A stretch of 64,000 bases of DNA, taken from Verrucomicrobiota bacterium. Lineage in GTDB: Bacteria; Verrucomicrobiota; Verrucomicrobiia; Limisphaerales; JACRJY01. Under the pieces are notes generated by a model. It ran no database searches. It saw nothing but the letters and a program-made list of their open reading frames with translations, and had not been told where the DNA came from. Of the stretch, positions 29,501 to 38,000 are shown piece by piece. The DNA is taken from positions 1 through 64,000 of the forward strand of contig JACRJY010000012.1 in the NCBI GenBank assembly GCA_016235585.1, in the 5' to 3' direction. Each line of letters starts with the position of its first letter. Position 1 is the first letter of the stretch. The position numbers and the translations under genes were made by a program.

Positions 29501-31293
29501 TCGCTTGATTCCCAGACGAACGCGCCGCCCTTCTTCAAACCTTCGAGCGGGTTGGTGTGCGTGAACGCCTTCGGGTCGCAGCAGAGCACCACGTCCACGT
29601 GGTTCAACTCGCAGTTCACCTTGATGGGCTGCGGCGCGACGGTGAGATAATAATTCGTGGGCGCGCCTTTTTTCTCCGAGCCGTATTTCGGATTCGCCAT
29701 CACGTAGAGCTTCTCGACCATGAAGCCGTCCTCGTCGCGCTCGCCCGCGCGCTCGGAAATGTATTGGCCGAAATCGCCGACGAGTTCGCCGAGATTCTTG
29801 CCCGTCGTAATCATGCCCCAGCCGCCGATGGAGTGGAACCGCACCGCAATGGAACCCTCGGGCAGCAGCGAAGGCGTGTCCTTGCTGATGACCGCGTAGG
29901 GATGGTCCACGCCGAGCACGAAGAACGTCTCGCCGTCGGCCGCGCTCGCGCCGTCCTTGCGTTTGCTCACGCCGGTCGCGAACTCATACGCGCCGAGCGT
30001 GTGCTCCGGGCGGAAATCGCGCGAGCCGATGCCATAAGCGCCGCGGAAGAGGCGCGGCGTCTCCGCCGGTGTGAGCGCGGGAAGTGCGCCGCCGAACTTC
30101 GTTACCTCGTTCGCCTTGCTCAAGGCCACGCGGATATCGCGCGCGAGCGGATTGTCACCAGCCAGACCTTCGTCGGTGCGTTCGAGAATGATGACGTTCT
30201 TCTTCCCGCGCAGGGCATTGATGACGGCCGCCTCGGGGAACGGCCGGATGACGTTGATGTGAATCGAGCCGACCTTGGCATTGCGCTGACCGCGCAGGTA
30301 ATCGCACGCCGCCTCGATGTTGTCCGCCGCGCAGCCGAGCGAGACGAACACCGTGTCCGCGTCCTCGGTCTTGTATTCGTGAATTAGCCCGTAGTGCCGG
30401 CCCGTGAGCCGGCCGAACTCCGCGTAGGCATGTTCGAGGAAGCCGAGGATGGGCTCGTTGAAATTGTTCCGGCGCGCCACGACGCCGTTCATGTGATGCT
30501 CCTGATTCTGAACCGGACCGAGCAGCACGGGATTCTTGAGGTCCATCATCTGCGGCACACGGCGGCGCTTCGGCCCGAACAGTTCGCGCTGCGCCGGCGT
30601 GGGGCAATCGATCATCTCATCCGCCGCGCCGAGGAATTCGCGCAGCAACTCAGCCTCGGGCGCGAGATACATGCGCTCCGAATGGGTGGTGAGCATGCCG
30701 TCCTGGATGTTCATGCCCGGATTCAGCGCGAGTTCGTTCACCTTGCGAAGAATGATCCCCTGATCGGCGCACTGCTGCGCATCTTTCGACATCAGCATCG
30801 TCCACCCCGTATCGAGCGCACCGTAGAAATCATCGTGGCCGCAATGAACATTCAGCGCGTGCTTCGTCAGCGCGCGCGCGCCGACTTCGATGACCATTGT
30901 CGAGAGCTTGCCGGGCGCGTGATAATACTGCTCCATCGCGTAGGCGATGCCCTGGCCGGAGGTAAAGTTCACCGTGCGCCGACCGCACACCGCGTAAGCC
31001 GTCGCGCCACCCTGCGCCGCATGCTCGCCCTCCGTCTCGATGGCGACCTTCTGCTGGCCCCAGACATTGAGTTCGCCCGTCGCGTAGGAGGCCTGATAAA
31101 TTTCGCCGCCCTCCGTGCTCGGCGTGATGGGATAAAACACGCCGCCCTCCGTGATGCGCGTCTCGACATGCTGCGTGACGAGCTGGTTGCCATTACACGT
31201 CACGCGGATGCCGGGATATTTGGGCTTGTGGCGGGACGGTTTTGGACTCTTGGCAGCAGTTGCGCCATGGGCGATGGCAGTTTCACCAGTCAT
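26545..31293 (-). CDS. nifJ: Pyruvate:ferredoxin (flavodoxin) oxidoreductase, oversized (1582 aa)
   Basis: 4Fe-4S motifs CTQCMECITACP and CKGCGECVQVC; TPP domain GDGACAGCGEKSILRAVAS and GDGALGDIGFQNVSKVM. Confidence 0.9.
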   Translation of the reverse strand: MTGETAIAHGATAAKSPKPSRHKPKYPGIRVTCNGNQLVTQHVETRITEGGVFYPITPSTEGGEIYQASYATGELNVWGQQKVAIETEGEHAAQGGATAYAVCGRRTVNFTSGQGIAYAMEQYYHAPGKLSTMVIEVGARALTKHALNVHCGHDDFYGALDTGWTMLMSKDAQQCADQGIILRKVNELALNPGMNIQDGMLTTHSERMYLAPEAELLREFLGAADEMIDCPTPAQRELFGPKRRRVPQMMDLKNPVLLGPVQNQEHHMNGVVARRNNFNEPILGFLEHAYAEFGRLTGRHYGLIHEYKTEDADTVFVSLGCAADNIEAACDYLRGQRNAKVGSIHINVIRPFPEAAVINALRGKKNVIILERTDEGLAGDNPLARDIRVALSKANEVTKFGGALPALTPAETPRLFRGAYGIGSRDFRPEHTLGAYEFATGVSKRKDGASAADGETFFVLGVDHPYAVISKDTPSLLPEGSIAVRFHSIGGWGMITTGKNLGELVGDFGQYISERAGERDEDGFMVEKLYVMANPKYGSEKKGAPTNYYLTVAPQPIKVNCELNHVDVVLCCDPKAFTHTNPLEGLKKGGAFVWESSDSPETAWTRIPAKYRQFVKENGIRVFILPGFDIARKATKQTELQLRMQGNSFLGAFFRVSPFLQEFGISEDKFLESVQKQYQKKFGRFGDAVVTSNMTVMTEGFSRVVEIKYGESADPDRSSMRNPPVLPLGQHDLLPTAGCGTACGGVPTPPAQQSRIPLQSLAKFDSEFRAGLGYHQPAGAFASVGVMGAGTGLTQSKYVARRETPVYIAENCTQCMECITACPDTALPNMAQDVATVLKTAAVNYIKDTAERKKVLNELPGIETRARAKMSESVKAKTNVPFKDIIAAEVTALAGIADAAKAEFTGIIAKLPLAYSNVPAIFRSLETKTPGAGGLFSIFVSDLCKGCGECVQVCGDHDALRMTRETEELNADLTTAQIFSRLMPDTPQKFLGLYNDSDAANSREAALRNHLMVRRNYEALVSGDGACAGCGEKSILRAVASTTEAYMRPLYHKKADRLRAKAERLEKEGAQKLAALKARDEAEYQLFRTTFAHVIIGLGGENDDDTAKRIADYEAKHGAITDEQLIGGLVAVLKQDAFNHKDLQAVDGRRANGMSVMMMGASTGCNTVYGSTPPSNPHPYPWMNSLFQDGSTISWLMAESVIVHHARSSVVPERLTDMLLDRTENVASAAEYFTLTHLDDALMTEQEIKELPKVWVIGGDGALGDIGFQNVSKVMLQNRPNIKILMLDTQVYSNTGGQNSDSSTMLGGYDMNQFGVASQGKLIEKKNVSEAFTSGHGSPFVAQVSIANAAKLYKAMLDGLEYRGTAFYQCYTTCQPEHGVGDNMSADQAKMVRDARGMPEFVFNPRKGETSQEAFDLKGNPSTDRDWWRTKYASNGEEYNYSVAHWAITEGRFRKHVKSITEEEAAKLVPFDDMLLFITQDDVIHRRVFDPKHRSFVPNFGTYIKAEINGKFKYYAVTRQMVLFAIERRKAWRMLQSKAGVVNKDYLAQKAFLAKLDKGEVQLADAKAKTKELIGAELAAVM

Positions 31294-31441
31294 AAATCAA
31301 TGACAATTCATTCTTCCCCAGGCTCCACCGGTCATCGGTCAACCCGGAGAATGCCCAAACTATACGAGCGCTCCACCGGGGACACAAAAGAAAAAGCGGC
31401 ACAAGCCGAAGTTTCGGCGGGAGTCCGGCGAACCGGCGGGC

Positions 31442-32314
31442 CTACTTTGGCGGCTCGTTCTTCCGCAGCCAAGCGAAGTAGTCGTCGCGCAACGCGGCGG
31501 GCGCGTTGTCGGAGGGGGAAAACCTTTTGGCGAGCATCACGAGCTGCTGCGAAGTCAGCCCCCGCGCGCGCCACCAGTTCGCGTCGGTGAAATCGGCGTC
31601 CTTCAGGTTCACGTTTGTCAGGCGGGCCAGCGAGAGGTTCGCGCCGCGCAGGACGGCGGCTTCGAGGCTCGCGCCGGTCAGGTCGGAGCCGGCGAGGTTG
31701 GCCCGCGACAGGTTGGCCAGATACAGGATGGCGTCGGTGAAATCCGCCGCAAGGATGACCGCGTCCTGCGCGTCCACCTGCTCCAGGTTTGCGCCGGTGA
31801 ACTTGGTGCGGCGCAGTTGCGCGCGCTGGAGCCGCGTTTGCAGCAAGTCCGCGCCCGACAAGTCCGCGCCGGACAAGTTTGCGCCGGACAAATCGCCACT
31901 GGCGAACTTCGCCTTCGCCAGCTTCGCGCCGGCGAACATCGCCTTGCTCAAGTCGCTCCCGGTGAAGTCGCCGCCGGACAGCTCGGCGCTCGGCATCGAG
32001 ACGCCGGACAGCTTGAGGCCGTCGAGCCGCGCGCCGCGCCAGTCCCTGTTGCCGGCGATGACGAGCGCGACGAAGGCGTCCGCGCGCTGCTTCGCTGGAA
32101 ATGCGCCGTGGCCCACGACCCAGAATTGCCGCTCCAGCGTCGCCTGTCGCCGCACCGCGAGCGAGTCGCGCAGCAGCCAGACATTCCACGCGAGCAGCGC
32201 GGCGAACAGCAGCAGCACCGCCGCGCCGATAAATTTCCGGCCCGGCCCGCGCCGCGCCGCCAGCGTCCGTTCCAGCGCGGCGACGCGTTCAGGAAGATTC
32301 GAGTCTTCGCCCAT
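31442..32314 (-). CDS. Pentapeptide-repeat protein with N-terminal TM
   Basis: ANLSGADLSGADLLQTRLQRAQLRRTKFTGANLEQ...ANLSRANLAGSDLTGASLEAAVLRGANLSLARL. Confidence 0.9.
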   Translation of the reverse strand: MGEDSNLPERVAALERTLAARRGPGRKFIGAAVLLLFAALLAWNVWLLRDSLAVRRQATLERQFWVVGHGAFPAKQRADAFVALVIAGNRDWRGARLDGLKLSGVSMPSAELSGGDFTGSDLSKAMFAGAKLAKAKFASGDLSGANLSGADLSGADLLQTRLQRAQLRRTKFTGANLEQVDAQDAVILAADFTDAILYLANLSRANLAGSDLTGASLEAAVLRGANLSLARLTNVNLKDADFTDANWWRARGLTSQQLVMLAKRFSPSDNAPAALRDDYFAWLRKNEPPK

Positions 32315-32434
32315 ACGGCGTTGGTTATAGCAGAATGAAATTTTTGGGACAGCCTTTGATTGGCCTCTCTTTCCTGATGAAAGGCATCGCGGTTTTGCGG
32401 CGTAGCCGGTAGCCTCTGCCGCGATTTTACGCCC

Positions 32435-34201
32435 GTGAACAAAGCCGATTCAAATTCACAGCCGCCCGCCCGTCGCCGCCGGCAGTTTTGGTTCCGCTGC
32501 GCGGCGGTGGTGCTCGGCCTGCTCCCGTTCGTGCTGCTGGAACTCGCGCTGCGCCTCCTCGGCGTGGCCAGCCCCGCGAACCAGCGCGACCCGCTCGCGG
32601 GCTTCAACCAGCAGCAGACGCTCTTCGAGCGCGCGGGCGGCGTGTATCGCGCGCGGCATTCGCGCGAGCCGTTCTTCGGCCCGCAGGAATTCGCCGCGAG
32701 CAAGCCCGCCAACGGCTACCGCGTTTTCTGCTTCGGCGGCTCGACGGTTTTCGGCCATCCCTACACGGCGGACACGGCGTTTCCGAAATGGCTGGAGCTG
32801 GAACTGGCCGCGCGCCAGCCCGCACGCCGCGTCGAGGTCGTGAACTGCGGCGGCGTCTCCTACGCCAGCTACCGGCTCGCGCCCATCGTGCGCGAAGTGC
32901 TCGGCTACCAGCCCGACCTCATCGTGCTCGCCATGGGTCAAAACGAGTTTCTGGAAGACCGCACTTACCAGGCCGAGAAGCAGCGCTCCGGCCTGCGCCG
33001 CTGGCTGGAAGACCGCGCCCTTTCGCTTCGCACGGTGCTGCTGCTGCGCCGCTGGTTTCATCGCGGAGAACCATCTGCCGCCAGCGCTGCTGAAAATTTT
33101 TCCGCCGCCCCGCCGCTTTCCCCCGAAGTGAACGCGCGGCTCGACGACGCGCGCACGGGCTACGGCTCGTATCACCGCGACGACGCGTGGCGGCAACAGG
33201 TCGTCCGCCAGTTCGAGGACACGTTTCGCGGCATGATTGAGGCGTGCCGCGCGGCGGGCGTGCCGGTGCTCGTCGTCACGCTCGGCACGAACCTGCGCGA
33301 CTGCCCGCCGTTCAAGGCGGAGCACCGGCCCGGCCTCACGCCGGAGCAAGAGTTGCAGTGGCAGGTGTTATTCGATGCCGCGACCGAGATGGAAAAATCA
33401 AACCCCTCCCGCGCGCTCGAACTCTACCGCAAGGCCGCGACGATTGACGGCGAACACGCGCTGCTCGCCTGGTGCACGGCGCGCGTGCTGGACCGGCTTG
33501 GCGAGGCCGGGCAGGCAAAAGAATTTTACCAGCGCGCCAAGGAGACCGATGTCTGCCCGCTGCGGATGATTGAGCCGGTGTTTCAAATCCAGCACCGCCT
33601 CGCTGCCGAGACGAAGACGCCGCTCGTCAACGCGCGCGAACTCATCGCGGCCCGCTGCGCGGAGGGCATTCCCGGCAGCGAGCTTTACGTGGACCATGTG
33701 CATCCCGCGATTGGCGGGCACCAGTTCATCGCCGCCGCCATCGCCGCGAAGCTGGACGAGACGAGGCTGTTTCCCCTCGCCGCGTCGTGGAGCGCGGAGG
33801 CGCGGCGCGCGGCGTATCGCCGCCACTTCGCGCAACTGCCCGCGACCTATTTCCCCAATGGCCGCCGCCGCGTGGAGTGGCTGGAAAACTGGGCGCGCCG
33901 CCAGAAGCTCGCCGCAGAGACGCTCCCGGCGGATGCGCGCGGGTTCCTGCGCCAGGGCATCCGCAGCCTCGATTTTGGCGACGAGCAGGCCGCGTGGGGT
34001 TCGTTCATGACCGCGCTGCGGCAGGAGCCGGCCCCGGCGAAGGATTTGTTGCGGCACGTCGAGGAGCTGCTCGAACAAGGCCGGCCCGCCGCCGCCCAAA
34101 GCCTGCTCACCGGGCTGAAAAGCGCCGTGACCGACTCCCGCTGGAAGGAAGAGATGGAGCGAATCGCCGCGCGCGTGGTGAGCGACCTGAACGCGCGTTG
34201 A
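32435..34201 (+). CDS. SGNH/GDSL hydrolase-like protein
   Basis: GTG start; YRVFCFGGSTVFGHPYTADTAFPKWLELEL; LIVLAMGQNEFLED; ELYVDHVHPAIGGHQFIA. Confidence 0.78.
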   Translation: MNKADSNSQPPARRRRQFWFRCAAVVLGLLPFVLLELALRLLGVASPANQRDPLAGFNQQQTLFERAGGVYRARHSREPFFGPQEFAASKPANGYRVFCFGGSTVFGHPYTADTAFPKWLELELAARQPARRVEVVNCGGVSYASYRLAPIVREVLGYQPDLIVLAMGQNEFLEDRTYQAEKQRSGLRRWLEDRALSLRTVLLLRRWFHRGEPSAASAAENFSAAPPLSPEVNARLDDARTGYGSYHRDDAWRQQVVRQFEDTFRGMIEACRAAGVPVLVVTLGTNLRDCPPFKAEHRPGLTPEQELQWQVLFDAATEMEKSNPSRALELYRKAATIDGEHALLAWCTARVLDRLGEAGQAKEFYQRAKETDVCPLRMIEPVFQIQHRLAAETKTPLVNARELIAARCAEGIPGSELYVDHVHPAIGGHQFIAAAIAAKLDETRLFPLAASWSAEARRAAYRRHFAQLPATYFPNGRRRVEWLENWARRQKLAAETLPADARGFLRQGIRSLDFGDEQAAWGSFMTALRQEPAPAKDLLRHVEELLEQGRPAAAQSLLTGLKSAVTDSRWKEEMERIAARVVSDLNAR

Positions 34202-34216
34202 GCGCGACGTTCGTAT

Positions 34217-35011
34217 TCAGATGCCATAGTGCCTAATAATGTGATCAAAACATTTGAGATCCGATTTCCCGAATCGGGCTTTAGAACCGGCGAGCAGGCC
34301 GGCATGAACTGCGGCGTTTCGTTTCGTTTGCAGTTCGCAGAGATGGGTAAAGGGAGCTGCCTGATCCAGTTTTAGCAGCTTGAGGTATGTGAGCATCTTG
34401 CCAAGCCCAAGGTTGCGGTCTTCTGCCAAGAGTTTCCGGACAACTCCTTGGTCGATTAACGACTGGTAGATGATCATTTCAGCCATTGCGCCCGCTAGAA
34501 TAATTGCTGTGTGGTAGCGCTCGTTGCAAACATTCAGGACGTAGTCGTCGTAAAATGCTCCTAATTGAGCGCCAAATTCGTCGTTCTCTCTCTTAAACAC
34601 GACTTCCTTCGCTTGAACCAGTCTGGTTGCATCCTTCGGAACTGGGATTGGCAATTCGTGAAGCACACGCTTTGGCACACGCAAGAAAACTGAACCCGTG
34701 GCGTGAAACAACAAATGTTTGCCGACAAAAGGGTGGGCAAAAAGCCAGAGTAAATACCTCGGAGTAATCTTAAAATCCGCTGCCAACTTGTTGAGGGGTA
34801 GCGGAACGGAGAAACCTTTGTGGGAAACGTCTTTTTCGAGAATTTTTGCTCGGAGTTTTCTGTCGCCGGACGCCATTACCACAAGAGTGCCGCAAGGAAT
34901 GGTTGTGCCGTATCGAAGATCGTCTACGAGTTTACCGAGAGCCATGCGCTTTTGGCCACGAAAGTGTGAGTCGAGTTGACTGGCTAGATTCACTGGTGGC
35001 GTGGCTGTCAT
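34217..35011 (-). CDS. Hypothetical protein combining an HsdS-like specificity segment with a HEPN-like RNxxxH segment
   Basis: LLWLFAHPFVGKHLLFHATGSVFLRVPKRVLHELPIPVP (HsdS-like); NERYHTAIILAGAMAEMIIYQSLIDQG...TKRNAAVHAG (RNxxxH); lower GC than neighbours. Confidence 0.55.
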   Translation of the reverse strand: MTATPPVNLASQLDSHFRGQKRMALGKLVDDLRYGTTIPCGTLVVMASGDRKLRAKILEKDVSHKGFSVPLPLNKLAADFKITPRYLLWLFAHPFVGKHLLFHATGSVFLRVPKRVLHELPIPVPKDATRLVQAKEVVFKRENDEFGAQLGAFYDDYVLNVCNERYHTAIILAGAMAEMIIYQSLIDQGVVRKLLAEDRNLGLGKMLTYLKLLKLDQAAPFTHLCELQTKRNAAVHAGLLAGSKARFGKSDLKCFDHIIRHYGI

Positions 35012-35025
35012 AGGCTTGTGAGTGC

Positions 35026-35048
35026 GGGGAGAGGGTTATCCTCTCCCC
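35026..35048. repeat. Perfect hairpin with the FtsK-like CDS stop codon overlapping its loop
   Basis: ggggagagg-gttat-cctctcccc; TAA stop (tta on + strand) at 35036-35038. Confidence 0.6.
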
Positions 35049-38000
35049 TCATCCGACGGGGGAACAGGCTGGAGTGAGGAGTGCGCGGACAGTTGCTTCG
35101 CCGCCGCCGCCAGCCACGCGGCGGCGGGCAGGGCGTAGGGGCGGAAGACTTCGAGGCCGCCTTCGCGCTCGTTGTAATACACCGCGCGGTGCAGGCCGAG
35201 GCTCGCCGCGCGCGGGCTGTCGCAGAGCGCGGCGGAGTCGTTCGCGCTCATCTTGAAGAGCACGAGCATTTCAAATTCCGTCAGCGCCTTGCGGCTGATG
35301 CTGCGGTTCACGTTGTTGCCGGTGTCCACGAACGCCACGACGTGCAGGCCGAGCGCCGGGCCTTCGCAAATCAAGGTGTTCAGCTCCTTGCCCGGATTCG
35401 CCGCGCCGTCGCCGCCGGAGAAGCCGAAATCCTCCTCGAAGCGGAGCTTCTTCACGCGTTGCAGGCCGGGGATGAACAGGAACGTCTCCGGCCTGGGGTT
35501 CGCCGTGTCGGTGCGGGACTGCAACTCCCCGGCGAGCTGGTGAACGGTGGCCTCCATCTCCGCGCCGCTAACCACCGTCAAGTCGCGCGGGAAGTCGCGG
35601 GCGAGCCGCTCGATGAATTCTTTCTCTTGTAAACCGGGCGCGCTGGTGTCGAGCACGATGAACCGCGCCGCACCGGGCGGATACTGCGCGGCGAGCGAGA
35701 CGAGGCCGACGGCGAGAATCGCCAGCGCCGCCTCGTCGCGCTGGCCGACGACGAGCAGGTTGCCGCCGCTCTGCCGGTGGAACACCGCCTCGGTCGGGCC
35801 TTTGATGGAGTTCGGCGCACCAAGCCACAGGCGCGCGGACGCGGGAACTCTGTTTCCCGCCCATGAACCGGTCGCCAAACCACTCCTCTCCCGGCCTTCG
35901 GCCACCCTCTCCTCTCCTTCGGAAGGAGAGGAGAGGGCAGGGAGAGGAGTGGTCGCCGCCGCATTGCCAAGGTTCCCCCTCACCTCACCCCGGCCCTCTC
36001 CCCTCCCTCCGGGAGCGGAGAGGGAGAGTGTGCCGCAGGCGCTCAACAGTTCGTTCAGCAAAACATTTTCCCGCACGTCCGCCGGCGCGTTGCCCTCGAA
36101 CACAATCGGGCGCGGGCACACGGAGAATTTCTTCACCGCGAGCGCGCGGATTTTTTCGAGCTGCGTTTCGCGCGCCGCCTCGGAGAGCCACACGGTCTGG
36201 AACGGGCTGTTCCCCGCGAGCGCGCCGGCCATGTCGTTGTAGATGCCCTCGCCGGGGCGCGTGAGGCGGCGCGGCGCGGGATTGTTGTCGTCCATGATGA
36301 GGAAGGCGTCGGCCTCGTTGCACTGGAGCGCGATGCGGACGACCATCTGGCCGAGCGTGGCGCGCGCCAGCGTGTAGGCGCCGCCAAGCGTCTGCGAGCC
36401 GAGCACGACGTGGATGCCGAAGGCGCGGCCCTGCCGCACGATGCGATCCAGCAGCAGCGCGGCGCTCTGCGAAATGCGGTCATCCTCGGTGAAGAATTCC
36501 TGAAACTCGTCCACCAGCAGCAGTGTGCGTGGCAGCGGCGTGCGCCCGCCGGACTTGTTGTAGCCCGCCAAATCCTGCGCGCCCGCCTGCCGGAAAAGCT
36601 CGCCGCGCCGGCGCAGTTCCTCGTCCACGCGCTGCAGCACGCTCAAGCCGAACTCGCGGTCGCTCTCGATGGCCACGACGCGCGCGTGCGGCAGCGCGTG
36701 CGCCGCGTAGCACTGGAACTCGACGCCCTTCTTGAAGTCCACGAGGTAGAATTCGACCTGCTCCGGGCTGCACCAGAGCGCGAGGTTCGTGATGAGGACG
36801 TGGAAGAGCGTGGACTTGCCGGAGCCGGTCTTGCCCGCGATGAGCGCGTGCTGGCGCGTGCCCAGGCCGAGCGCGAGGTATTGCAGCTTCGTCGCGCCTG
36901 TGCGGCCCATCGGCACGCGCAGCTCCTCCGTCGTTTCGAGCGACCAGATTTGGCCTTCGGCAGGCGTGATTTCCGCGAATGAAACTTCCACGCGGTTCGT
37001 GTGGGCGCTGGCCTGGCCGATCTTGTTGATGAATTCCGTGACCAGCGCGGCGTCCGGCGGAGCGTCGAGCCGCAGCTTCACGCCCGCTGGAAATTTCCCG
37101 GCCAGCGCGAACCCGGCATCGCCGCGCGCGAGGCCCACGCTGTTCCGGCGCAGCTCGTCGGCGACGAATTCCTGCTGCGCCGCCTGCCGGCGATCCCAGT
37201 GGACGAGCGTGAACACGCCGCAGCGCGCCCCGCTGGCGGCGATGCTCATCAGCCGCTTCATCGCCGTCTCGCCGAAGTTCACGGGAAAGTCCGCGATGAC
37301 GAGGAAGTGGTATTTCTCGGCGATGCTCCCGGCCTTGGCGTTGTAGTCCGCGATGGTTTCGTATTCGTTGCGGAGAAACATCTGGATCATTTTCTCCATG
37401 TGCTCGTTCAGCTCGGCGAGCCGCGCCTCGATCTGCGCCGGCTGCGTCCAGATGCGCCCGTGGATGAGGTTCTCGCCGAAGTCCGCGAGGTGCGTGATGC
37501 CGGAAAAACTCTGCCCCAGCCCGACGGGATCAATGAGGCTGAAGCTCACGCGCCCCGGCGGCGCGGTGGCGAGCAGGCGGAGAATGATCTCGTTGAGCGC
37601 GGCGATGGATTCCTCGCGCCCGGCCTTCGCGGTCTCGAACAGCACCGAGCCGCGCCGGGGAAACTCCAGCGCGAGCGGCACCGTGAACCGCGCCGGGCCG
37701 GGCAGCGTGAACCGCGCGCCCGCCAGCGTGACGCCCGCCAGCGTCTCCACGTCCACTTCGAGCCGGGCGAACTTCACGACCGGCGTGAACTCCGCCGGTG
37801 CGGCCCACTGCCGGAGAAACTCCGGCTGCCACGGCGGGAAAAGGGTTTCGGCGGCGCGGCTGGCGGCTTCAATGGTTTGAAAAACTGGCAGCGATTTGTT
37901 TTTGAGTTCGGCGGCGATGGCTTCGTCGCGGGCCGCGGAATCTTTTTGGAGCTGCGCGAGCCGCGCGGCCTTCGCGGCGGCGAGCTGTTGGGTTTGCGCG

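Noticed and set aside
31500-32100. Repetitive DNA resembling a periodic array (possible CRISPR-like impression)
   Set aside because: 15-bp periodicity is explained by the A(D/N)LSGADL pentapeptide repeats; no constant repeats with unique spacers
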